A stretch of 64,000 bases of DNA, from contig JALLLT010000060.1 of the NCBI GenBank assembly GCA_025266875.1, positions 1 through 64,000 of the forward strand, read 5' to 3'. Position 1 is the first letter of the stretch, and every line of letters starts with the position of its first letter. Made by a program: the position numbers and the translations under genes. Under the pieces are notes generated by a model. That model had not been told where the DNA came from. It did not search any database and worked only from the letters and a program-made list of their open reading frames with translations. Shown in pieces: positions 11,781 to 21,957 of the stretch. Origin of the DNA: Fennellomyces sp. T-0311. Its lineage: Eukaryota > Mucoromycota > Mucoromycetes > Mucorales > Lichtheimiaceae.

Positions 11781-12560
11781 TTAGTCCTTCTTGGAGAACT
11801 CCGAGGCGACATCGCTGACCTTTTGACGCAGGTCGTCAGCCTTGCGGTCAATGTCCGTCTGGGCCTTCAACAGGTAAGGGCGCAAGAAACGGGTGTACAA
11901 GACCTCGGCTCCCTAAAGAGCGCAAACGTCAGTCTTTGGCAGACATGGCCCAGGCTAGCACTTACTCGGAACTGAGGCAACGCGAGCCACAGGATAAAGA
12001 CGGTCTTGAAGAGGTAGTAGAAGGGGAACCAGTACAACAGCACGTCCGAGAAGAACTCGACAATTTGAACAAAGCCAATCACCGTCCAATAGGTCAACCA
12101 TTGCTTATCGTCAGCTGTGGTGGACGTCTCAATGGCCTTGAACGACGCGTAAGCTAGACAAGGTGGTTTTGTTTTAGCGTACATGGACACACACAACGCC
12201 TCCTATCCTTTCGCTCCTCCTTATTTCCCCATATCCCGAGTCGCGCAATAAAAAAAAAAAGGAAAAAAAGAAGCAGACACAGAAACAGAGAGGGGAAAGA
12301 AAGAACGTCAGACAATACGCGTATTTACCTGGGTAGACCCACGAGATGGTGTTGGTCAAGAGTTGGCCGGCCAAGTTGAAGAAGATCATGATGAACACAA
12401 GCGCACCACCACCAAGCGCAAAGTAACTCTTTGGCACACCGGTTCTGCGTTCAATCTCGTTGCAGTACTTGTACTGGCTAAGTTCGCCATCGAGGCGGGC
12501 AAGTCCCTCTCGAAGCTTAGACTGGACTCCTTCGACGCTGTACAGATTGTTGGTAGTCAT
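11781..12560 (-). CDS. YOP1: REEP/Yop1-family ER-membrane-shaping protein
   Basis: Three exons: 12560-12329, 12153-11966 and 11912-11781, about 183 aa, the usual length. The N-terminal amphipathic part (KLREGLARLDGELSQYKYCNEIERRTGVPKS) is followed by a hydrophobic hairpin (YFALGGGALVFIMIFFNLAG). The conserved TB2/DP1/HVA22 segment comes next: YPAYASFKAIET, then DKQWLTYWTVIGF and PFYYLFKTVFILWLALPQFRGAEVLYTRFLRPYL. It ends in a basic/acidic coiled tail (KAQTDIDRKADDLR). Family members insert as wedge-like hairpins and curve tubular ER with reticulons. Confidence 0.94.
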
Positions 12561-12826
12561 GGTATTTTATCAAGCGAAAAAAGAGAGAAAAAAAGGAAAG
12601 GAGGTTACGATTGGGCTGCGTTGTATGCGAAATCACGAGTTACACAACGCTTAACGCGTTGGCTTCGTGCTACGTCATCTCTCCGGCGCGTAACAGGCAA
12701 GCTCTTGTTTCTGTTTGAATGCAACAAAGGTAAAAAGGAAAGAAAGAAAACTATCGAGTATGTACAAAAGAGAGAGTGCGTGTGTGGATGTGGTATATGG
12801 AGTGTGTGGTTGAACGGCCAAAATAA

Positions 12827-14933
12827 TTAACGTGTGCCTTCGTCCTGCTCTTCATTGCTGGAGCCCCGACTTGGCGATCTGGCCTTGTGCGCTTGCACGT
12901 AGTCGTAGAGAACGCCCCTGCTACTGCGCCTGGAAGCCAGCTCCGGATGCGCTAATACTTGATCGATCGTCGGCCGTTCGCGCGAGTTGATGTGCATCAG
13001 CCATTCAATAAACGACCGCATTTTGGTGGATGTCTTGGCCAACGCCTCTTCGCAGCCGCTAAAGTCAGCCAGGCGGAGCTGCTCCCAAGGCTCGCCTGTC
13101 TCGGGTAGCACAATCCCAGCAGCCATTTCCAGAACCATTAGGCCCAAGCTATTAAACCGTATCACTTTTTATAACGTCACTCGCTACCATGCAGCCAGTC
13201 TTACCTGAAGATGTCTGCCGGCTTATGAAACTGGTCGCGGAGTAAGTCAGGCGCCATGTACCGTCGATCACCCTCGCCCTTCACCCACCGAAGATCCTAT
13301 TACAACACACACACAGACCATGGCGCTTAGAACATTCACGTGCAAAGCGAAACCGTTTGCGTTACCACTGGTTCGCGCACAGATACACCAAAGTCGCCGA
13401 TGCGAATCGATCCCGAATCGTCGATCAGAATGTTGGCCGGCTTCAGGTCCAGATGGATAATGTTGGCGTCGTGGATGGCCTTGACGCCCTAGCAACACAA
13501 ACGGTTACACGAACTTGCCAAACATTTTTTTTGTGAGCAAAACATACCAGCGCGATTTCGTGCAAGATGGCCCAAATGTCCGATTCAGCAATGTCGCGGT
13601 TGTGGTAGTTGATGTAATCCTGCAGACTGTGTTTCTGTCTTTTTCAGTCACCGCCTCTTGGTTCACCGCCCCACGCATGCGTTACCTGCCATTCTCGCAC
13701 AGATCCATCTGGAGATACAGAGTGCCTTCCTGCTCCCATGCATCCGTCAGCTCCACACAGTGCTTGCTTCCATTGACCGCCCGCATGTGATCAGCCTCGA
13801 TAATCTGCTGCCACCTGAACCTGCACGTCAGCCAAGCACACAACACACACACTCTCTCTCTCTTATGCACAGTACCTGTCATCGTAACTTTCGAAAGGGC
13901 CCTTGGTCTTTTTGATGGCCCACTGCTTGCCCGTCTCGATATGCTCCACCTTGAACACCTCGGCATACTCCCCCGACCCAAGGGACCCGAGAATCGTGTA
14001 TTTTGTTTCGAAATACGGAATGGCCGCCAGCTGAGATGGGTGCTGCGCATCGTCATCCTCGTACAATTCCTCCTCCTCCTCTTCCATGCAACTCGTCGGA
14101 TTATGTTCCTTAAAGTACTCGCTCGTGAGAAACCTCGGCTGCGTCGTGCGGTAACCCGGCTTGATGCGCTGCCACTCCGAAGGCCGGTACGTCCTGCGCA
14201 GCGATGAAGTTGGCATGGGTTCCGTGGAGATGTTATCCTCGACATGGCTGGCAGTAAAGAAATCATGGATTTGATCATCGTAGTGCTGCAATTGAGACGG
14301 TGCATGATCGCTGGGTGGAGGCGGGAACCATCCATCCTCATCCTCTTCGTCACCGAGCACCGCTTGAAACAGGTCCTTTTTCGATTGCTGACGTTCGGGA
14401 TCATCGTCATCCACATCTGGTTCATCGTTCTGTATCAGTTCACTCAATAGAGATCGTCGAGCGTGTCGATCCGTCAATACTTCTTCCTGCTCCTCGTCAT
14501 CGTTATCATCATCCGGTAACCCGGGCCATCCAAAGCTGGCAAGAGGCAAATCATCTTGGTCGTCGCTATTGTCGTCATCAATAACCGGCTGCGTTTCCAC
14601 AGTCTTTCTTCCAGGACTGCTGAACACGATATCGCTGCTGTAACTGCTTTTCAACCGTTCTTGAGTGACAATGTCCGGTTGGTCAAACAGATTGGAAGTC
14701 TCGGACATGGCTGATCGGGTAGGTGTAAGCATTTTTCGTAATAACGCTGGTTGCGAATCGATACGTGTTCGTTTGACTCCAGGGCTGCCATGGCCGTCTT
14801 CGTCGTGCCTGTCACCATCCACCGTCGGTAATGATCGTTTGGAAGGTGTCAATGTGGATATTATTTCAAAGCGCAACGGTGAAGACACATTGGTGGGTAA
14901 CGACGACGACTTGTCGCTCTTGACTTGCGACAT
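12827..14933 (-). CDS. WEE1: Wee1-type mitotic inhibitor kinase
   Basis: Six exons: 14933-13876, 13814-13686, 13626-13548, 13488-13366, 13296-13205 and 13148-12827, about 600 aa. An acidic, disordered N-terminal half (many DD/EE runs, several S/T-P sites) precedes the kinase domain from about residue 325: GSLGSGEYAEVFKV, AIKKTK, the IIHLDLKPANIL catalytic loop and IGDFGVSV. EGDRRYMAPDLL is the Wee1 activation-segment signature. DIFSLGLMVLEMAAGIVLP follows. Wee1 phosphorylates the inhibitory tyrosine of Cdk1 and delays mitosis. The Met at 14933 (MSQVKSDKSSS) was chosen; the frame stays open upstream to 15092 with other Met codons, so a longer N-terminus is possible. The Gin4/Cdr2-like kinase, a potential Wee1 regulator, is 7.7 kb away. 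Confidence 0.93.
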
Positions 14934-15889
14934 TTGTGTTGGATTGAAAAAAGTGAAAAAGCCCAAAAGTTGTTCCCCGCGCAACAAGAAAATTAACTCT
15001 GGGAGTAGCCCACTGTGTACCACCCCGACTTGCTTGAATTTCGATAGCCAATCAGCCACGAACTCATGTACCTGCATGGTATCTCGTCGCAACCGGAATA
15101 TATGGCTTTGTTGCTGTCATTCCAATGGTTGCTATTACAATGACTGTCGACGATGCGCTTTTGTCTTTGAAGCAGTTCGGAGAGAACACTCATTGGCTTT
15201 TGGTACCACCACCAAGACTACGTAAAGAGTGCATGAATAGGATTTTGTGTAGCCAATTCCTCCCTTCCCATTGCATGTTTGTTTATCGCTATTGTTTCTG
15301 AAAATCAAAAAAGTACCACAGACAATATACGTATGAATTACCTTTACGAGTCGATACACGTACCTTTCTATGGGGAGGGCCTCGATGATTTTAACACCAT
15401 GGACCCTTTTTCTTTTTTTTTAAAAAAAAATAGAAAACGCAAAGCGCTTTGTGTTGGTAAATCTGCATACCATGGCGTTATACAAAGCTCTTTTTCTCTC
15501 CTGCACATAGTGTCTACAACCGCACACTTCATGAGCGTGTGGAGAAATCACGCTAATCTCGAAAAAAAAAAGATTCTGTAGCACATAGGCACTATCCAGC
15601 ACCGTATATGGAAGTTACAAGGAGTATTCAAAAGCTGATAAAATATGAGCATGTTTCCCTGGGTAGTCATCGCCACAGCAACACATGTCATGACAACAGC
15701 GAATCCGAGATGACCGAAAAGGGTTCACATATTACACGACACATACGGTAAAGGGGCTGCTGGAACTCCATAGAGTTAAACATACTCCTATGATTGCAAA
15801 GTAAATTCATGATTGCGCGCCAAATAAAAAAAATGTACAAGTGTATGCTAATTGGGGTGGATTTGATGTAAAAAAAAATGGTTTGTTCA
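14934..15889. other. Wee1 upstream region and KRI1 3' region
   Basis: The part up to 15092 is open in the Wee1 frame and may be 5' UTR or an N-terminal extension. The rest is A/T-rich, with poly-T/A runs near 15411-15430 and 15562-15571. I recognise no further gene. Confidence 0.45.
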
Positions 15890-17982
15890 TTATGCCTCTT
15901 CAGTAACTGTGGCCTTCTTCTTCTTTCCACGACGCTTTCTTAGCTGCTTCTTCTTTTCACCCTCAGGCTTGTAATACTTCTTGTGGTCACTCGACCCCGC
16001 TTTAGGATCAATCGCTTTAAGTTTTTCGTCATAGTGCTTTCGGAAATTCTTATATCTCGCGTATCGCTGCTTTTCGAATTGATGTTTATCCTTTTCATGC
16101 TTCTTTGGATTGCGATATCTAGAAATAAAACGGACGATCAATCATCGCAACGCAAAAAAAAGCACATGAAAAAGAAACCTACGGTGCCATCATTTTCAAG
16201 CCAACGTATTTGTTCAGTTCCGCATCATCCGCCAGCAGAATTTCTTCAGCAGTCAGACCATAGTTTTCTGGCTCGGTCTTTCTGTACTTGTAGCGCGTGG
16301 GCAAGTCGCCGCCAATGATGTCTTCAAAGTTGAGCGAATAGATGTCTTCCAGCAACTCCTTTGCCTTTTGTTTCACTTCAGCCTGCTCCTGTTGCACTTC
16401 ACTGCCGCGTTTCCGCTTTTTGCTTTCTTGGTAATGTTCACCACCAGGCATGTAATCCGCATCCATCATGATGTCGTCTTCTTCTTCTTCTTTTTCGTAC
16501 ATGGCCGTATCGATATCATCTTCCCACGATGGTTTGACGTTATCTTGTTCACCTTCGTAGTATTCTTCGCTGAAAATCTTGCTCATCTGTTCGTCGTATT
16601 TGGCTGGATCGAAATCGCCATCCAAGTCTATCTTATCCAGACCCACCGTGCTGTTGCCCGTGATTTCTTGGATTTCCCTGAGACGTTCGCGGATTTCCTT
16701 CATCTTCTGATTGCGCACCCGAGCAATCTCTTCCGCCTTTTCACGCAACGCGGCTTCTTTTCGCGCTTTCTTTCGCTCACGTTCTTTCTGGCGCTTGTCC
16801 TTCTTCTTTCGCACCGATTCCTCAATGTTACGTGCATGCGAAACAATGTTTGTGCCGCCCCTGATACAGCGTCAGTATCGCGCTTGTTATGCTGTACACA
16901 AACTAGAGCAAACTTACTCTTCTTCGAAACGAAAGTTGTATTTGCTTTCGAAACGATCAATTTCGTCCAAATGTTCTTCGTCTTGATCGATATCATACTG
17001 CTGCTGCTGCTGCTTCTTATCGCTAGGCTTTTCCATCCAGCCGCGATTCAGCACGTAGCTTTCGAAAAAAAACAGTGAATAAATTCACCTCCATGCACTC
17101 GCTATGACCACTTACTCAATCAAGAAAGCATCTTCCTTGGTGACATTCGGGTTCTCCTTGTAATTCTCGTTCCAATCCTTAAACGCCTTTGAAGATGCCT
17201 CATCCGCCTACCTCATATACCATTAATCATCTCGACGTTCACTGCACATCAAGACTTACAGCAATGTTCTGCAGCATAAACTTGCGATAGGCTTCATCCT
17301 CAGCCTCTTCCTCTTCCTTGCTCTTGACGCGCTTCTCCAACAAACCACCACCAAGACCATCCTCCTCTTCTTCCGAATCGTCATCGGCACCACCTGCCGC
17401 GCTGAGGAACGCATTTTTGAGATCACGTTGCTCCTGATAATGTGTCTTTTGCACTGGCACTTGTTCATCCTGGATATGACCACCGTGTTCCAACAAAACT
17501 TCACGCTCGTAATCCTTCAAGGTATACTTTTTGCCTTCCTTTTTCGCCTGTGCTTGCTTCTTTTCCAAAAGCTCCTGTTGCGCTTGGCTGAGATCGTTCT
17601 TGTCAAAGAACTTTTTGCTCGAATCATAGACACTGGGATCTTGTGTTTGAATCGCGGCGATCGTGCGCAGAATTTGAGAATCGAGTGCAGGTGTCAACAG
17701 TGATGCATCCTCGTCTTCTTCTTCGTCCGAACTTTCTTCTTCTTCGCTGGATTCTTCGTCGTCTTGCTCTGAATCTGCTTTCATTGATTAGTTTAATTCG
17801 TTCAATTGTCGTCCACTGAACCGTACCTTCATTTTCTTCGGGCAACGCTATTGTAAGTAGAATGGGTTAGTCTCCTAGAGTTGGACTATGGATCAACATG
17901 ACCTACCGATGGCTGGACGGTTGTATTCGGCGTCTTGATCGTCTCGTTCTCGGATTTGCACCTGGATCTCGTCTTTTGGCAT
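15890..17982 (-). CDS. KRI1: Kri1-family 40S ribosome biogenesis protein
   Basis: Seven exons: 17982-17907, 17847-17827 (21 bases), 17777-17260, 17207-17116, 17058-16918, 16860-16183 and 16118-15890, about 584 aa; phases close. The signature runs in order: acidic stretch (DDEESSEEEESSDEEEDED), SLLTPALDSQILRTIAAIQ, DPSVYDSSKKFFDK, YTLKDYEREVLLEHGG, FLIDYVLNRGWMEK, acidic/basic coiled coil (KERERKKARKEAALREKAEE), GDFDPAKYDEQMSKIF, LNFEDIIGGDLPTRYKY, LNKYVGLKMMAPYRN, and a Lys-rich tail (KKQLRKRRGKKKKATV) fit for the nucleolus. Kri1 acts with Krr1 in small-subunit rRNA processing. The N-terminal 40 residues (MPKDEIQVQIRERDDQD) do not look like the yeast N-terminus, so the 5' model is the weakest part. 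Confidence 0.92.
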
Positions 17983-20391
17983 TGTGCTGGAGAAAAGTGA
18001 AAAGAAAAAATTTTATGCGCTCTCCTTGCCTTAAATGGATGGACCTATGCCTCTGGTCAATGGAGTTGGATATACCATCTTTAGTTACTAATCAAATATA
18101 TAAGCACGTAAACATAGTAGTACACTTTTCCTTTGGGGTTTCTCGGTTATATCGAACGTCAAAGAGCGCTAAAACGGTATCATCGATCGACGAAAGCTTC
18201 TATCCGGCGATGGGTACTGTATCGTCATCCTCTTAATGCATGAGGATGCGTTCAACGCAGACAGTATATCTCCAAGGCATCAGGTACCTGTCACTTTCCC
18301 TACCTATGCACGTCGTCCGGGAAAGTTTTTCTCACGTATCTCTCTTGAAAATACTGCATCCCAGTAAAAAGGTAGTATTTAATGTTTGTAAAGTTAAGCA
18401 CGAAGGATCTGGTTCTTCCAGTCCATCATCTCACTATATCTACTTCATTCAAAATACATGGCATCGAAGCTGTAGTGCTTTTGCCTATTGCAAGCACTGT
18501 ACTGCGCGGCGGAATTTCATCAAAATGGACAGAGAGCTTCAAAACTTGCTTCCACGTCAGAAGATAAAACATCGCCGTTTGTCCACTGGGAAAAGGAATT
18601 CGTGTGCTGGGATTCATTGTAAGGATATCAATACATTTAAAGCGATCGATATCCAAATGTACACCCTAATAGTATAACCGCGTTCTTATTACTTCTAGTA
18701 TAGGAAATCAACTTTACACTATTCGGTATACAAGTATTCCTCGACCTGTAGCGTCTGCTGGGCACAATAACGAAAGAAGCCTCGAGACTGTGGATGGGAT
18801 CGTGTATTAAAAAATGGGGCTCATCCATAATTTACCGTAGATATCCTTGGGCTTTGGCTACTTTGACAACTGTTTAGGCACACACTTTCGAAGCTCACTT
18901 GTACAATAAGTTATAGTGCCGCTGATAAAAAATAGATATGGGGCATATAAATGCAATGTGACAACACACACCGCATTTTGCTATACCCACTGACAACTTA
19001 AGAAAGTACATAAATACCTAGAAAGGTTGGGTGCACCTCGTTCAAAACTTTGACCTTAATTTTCAAAAAAAAAAAGCTGACATATCAGGCGCTTCAACAA
19101 TCCGCGCATCCGGTTGGAAAAAGTCTGCAATTTGATACGACCATACTCAAAAAAAAATGTGAACACGTTCTCGATGATTCAGTTGAAGGATCACTTAAAG
19201 TTGATTTGGGGTAAAAGTATTGGTTTCTCGTTCCTTGTTTTGAGCAGACAGTGGAGTCTACGGAGTATCTTTAAACACGTTTACTGTCTTTACCAGCGAT
19301 TGGATACCCTTGGTATATTGGCATTGTTTATGGTGAATTCAAGTGTGAGTCTAGGGATGTTAGCAGTTAATCAAGCCAACGATGCAGAAATAGTTTACAT
19401 TAAGAACTTTGATTTTTACCTTTCTTCGAAATACAAGAATATTTTAATAGGTTGTAGCCTTTTTTATATCTTGTAATGACTAGTACCGGCATAGAGAAAT
19501 ATATATGGAACACTTCTATTTGTGTTGCTAGCATAATTAGAGATCGAGATGCGGCCTACTTTAAGAAGAATCGACCAAAAAGTAGAGCCTGAATACAAAA
19601 AGTTTGAAAAACACAGAAAATTGAAAGTTAAAAGTGAAAAAGCATAGGAAACGGATTACATACATATATAAAGCTTATAGAATCATCTTTGAATATGTAC
19701 TTTAGCAGAAAAGCCTTTCCATCATAGAGATTACCTTGTAACTATAGAAACCAGTATATTTATTACCACAATGACATTACCAGTGTTGCAGTAGCTGTGG
19801 TAGTCATGATGACTACACCTCTCCTATTTTCCACTACGCACAGCCATGGACTAGATTGCTGAGGACGCGTTCGCACTTTTTGGTATGGTCGTGTCAAAGT
19901 GTACCGGATGTACGGACGGTTGAAGCGAATGTCATGGGTCTCATGCATACTAGATCGTGGAAGAAATATAAATTTGTTTATAGTACATTATTCGCATTTG
20001 TGCACTATAATACTCCAGCTTATCTTAGAGAGTCGTAAAACGATTCCGAGCGCAGCGACGTACAAATATAATCTGCACCAATGCTGTAGTTGTGAGCAAG
20101 TCATTGTCAGAAGTTGCTCCCTGACAATCAAATACAAGTTGTACAGCAAATATTTGTGGCTTCGTGGTTACACAGCATATTCTTGCACAATAAATCAAAG
20201 GAGGCGGATATAAAAAAAAACCTCTTGTCTTTTCGCCTCTGACAATTCCATACCAAAGTTTTCATACTTCTGTCTTCAGGTAAAATATGTTTAAAAGTAT
20301 ATTAGAGCGTATATCAGAGATTTGACAATGATGCAAAGTGGTACTTTAGAACCCCATCGCTTCATTAACAACCACTTTCGATGCACTCAAC
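17983..20391. other. AT-rich island, no confident gene
   Basis: This 2.4 kb stretch has many stops and only unspliced frames below 150 codons without family resemblance (for example plus strand 18240-18677 and 19114-19476). Its A/T richness contrasts with the flanking housekeeping genes. A stretch at 19265-19317 recurs in diverged form at 63918-63974, so at least part is dispersed repeat. It probably consists of decayed mobile elements next to the HET-like gene. Confidence 0.45.
19265..19317 (+). repeat. Dispersed repeat, copy 1
   Basis: About 53 bases resemble 63918-63974 on the same strand. Shared blocks in the same order are GTATC, TTAAACACG, TTACTG and ACCAGCGATTG. The surrounding sequence is not obviously shared, so both copies look like ends or fragments of an old element. 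Identity is about three quarters by eye. Confidence 0.5.
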
Positions 20392-21957
20392 ATGTATATC
20401 GAGTATATTACACCGCAAGATCCAGTCAACTTTGAAATTAGCGGACACAGATGGGAAGGAGGAGAATATCGGCCAACATGGCTCATTCAAACCTCTAACT
20501 GGCAAAAGGTTCCGGGTAGGGATGCAGTCTGTTATCATACTTTATCATACTGTTGGGAGCAATCTGGCCATAAATGCCAACGCGCTGATGGTGAATACGA
20601 TTTGATTGATAGTGGATATCATCGAATCACAGACGTAACCCAGGAAGGGAAGACAGCACATGTCACATATGACGAACTGCTCCAAAAGATATGCAAGGAC
20701 TTCAAAATCGAATACCTGTGGTACGACAAGATATGCATCGACCAGACAAACAAGGAAGAGAAGCAGCGCGAGATCAAACAAATGCATCTTATCTACAGCA
20801 ATGCCCGATTTGCAGTTGCCTTGGTTCCGGAAATATATATCCATGATCCCAAGAACCTGAAGGAAGCTAGGTCATCGGCACCACATGATGAAGCGACGGC
20901 AATAGTCCTGAGACAGATTACCGAATCGAGTTGGTGGAAACGCAGTTGGACACTCGAAGAGACGATGATGTCATCCCAGATGGTGATTGTCGGAAGAAAC
21001 ACCCACATCTGGTGTACTTCTACAAGCTTACAAGATAATTATATGGAGAACGATTTTATTTCCACCGAAATGCTTGGTTTCAAGAGTCAATATCGGAAGA
21101 GCGCGAATGTGATTCTTCGTTTTGCGCATGCCAGAACAAGTACCAAAGAACATGACAAGATATTTGCACTGGCCAACATTCTCGACGGTATCGTGTCCAT
21201 TGACATTGATTACAGTATTGACGTGTCATTTGTGATAAACCACTTTTATCGACAACTGGCCGAACACGACCTTTCCGTCATGTGCTTTGGGTCGGCCCTA
21301 ACATCCGAAGGAGAATATTATTATGCGACGACGATGGCATCCCATTGTCTCCCTTCTTGGACTGGCGCGACAGGAATGCATACCTTACACACGATTGAAA
21401 ACATTTGGGTGGATGGAAATACGAATTGGGCTATTGATGAAGACATGCGCCTACATATCACGTGTCGAAGCTACACAATACGTTCTATCAAGGCATACGA
21501 CGCGCACGAATATCATACTATCATCGATGACGAAAAAAATACCTGGAATTTCTCTGATTATAATGTCTTTGATAAACCTAATAAGCTCTGCGTGCATAGT
21601 GCAACAGGTTGTCACCCTACGCATTATTGGACAACCGATCAATCTGCGTTCCATCCTCATAGGACTTTTCCATTGTCGTTAACTGAAGATTGTACCGAGT
21701 GTCTCATCCCAGCAATATTATTCAACAGTTCTTTGCCAGGATACGATACTGATGCCGATGGATACTATCCGTCCACCCAATATTACAATTATCTGTTGCC
21801 TGTATTGAAGAAGTCTGTTAATACTGGAACATACAAGGCTATTGGCGTTATTCTAGTCAGGAGCTACTACTTGTTAACTTCCACACCGCCAGAGAAATTT
21901 TTGGAAAAGTTATTCAGCGACCTTGACTGTGCCACCGTCGAACTGGCTATTGAATAA
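20392..21957 (+). CDS. HET-domain-like protein (heterokaryon-incompatibility family)
   Basis: Single exon, 521 aa. The N-terminal half shows the three conserved blocks of HET domains in order: YHTLSYCWE (about residue 48), YLWYDKICIDQTNKEEK ... QMHLIYSNARFAVAL (about 108-143), and SSWWKRSWTLEETMMS (about 180). HDKIFALANILDG (about 252) matches the 'D.iyAllGl' helix downstream, and LPSWTG follows. The C-terminal half (about 270-521) is unrecognised. In ascomycetes HET domains trigger cell death after non-self recognition, and the domain is distantly TIR-like. Here the target, partner and activity are unknown. The gene lacks introns, unlike nearly all neighbours, and sits in an AT-rich island with a decayed relative downstream. 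Both features suit a fast-turnover accessory gene. An earlier Met in frame was not seen. Confidence 0.72.
   Translation: MYIEYITPQDPVNFEISGHRWEGGEYRPTWLIQTSNWQKVPGRDAVCYHTLSYCWEQSGHKCQRADGEYDLIDSGYHRITDVTQEGKTAHVTYDELLQKICKDFKIEYLWYDKICIDQTNKEEKQREIKQMHLIYSNARFAVALVPEIYIHDPKNLKEARSSAPHDEATAIVLRQITESSWWKRSWTLEETMMSSQMVIVGRNTHIWCTSTSLQDNYMENDFISTEMLGFKSQYRKSANVILRFAHARTSTKEHDKIFALANILDGIVSIDIDYSIDVSFVINHFYRQLAEHDLSVMCFGSALTSEGEYYYATTMASHCLPSWTGATGMHTLHTIENIWVDGNTNWAIDEDMRLHITCRSYTIRSIKAYDAHEYHTIIDDEKNTWNFSDYNVFDKPNKLCVHSATGCHPTHYWTTDQSAFHPHRTFPLSLTEDCTECLIPAILFNSSLPGYDTDADGYYPSTQYYNYLLPVLKKSVNTGTYKAIGVILVRSYYLLTSTPPEKFLEKLFSDLDCATVELAIE

Noticed and set aside
13682..14425. 247-codon Arg/Met-rich frame on the minus strand
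   Set aside because: It is a shifted frame over WEE1 exons 1-2; the composition (RRR, MRM) reflects acidic codons read out of frame.
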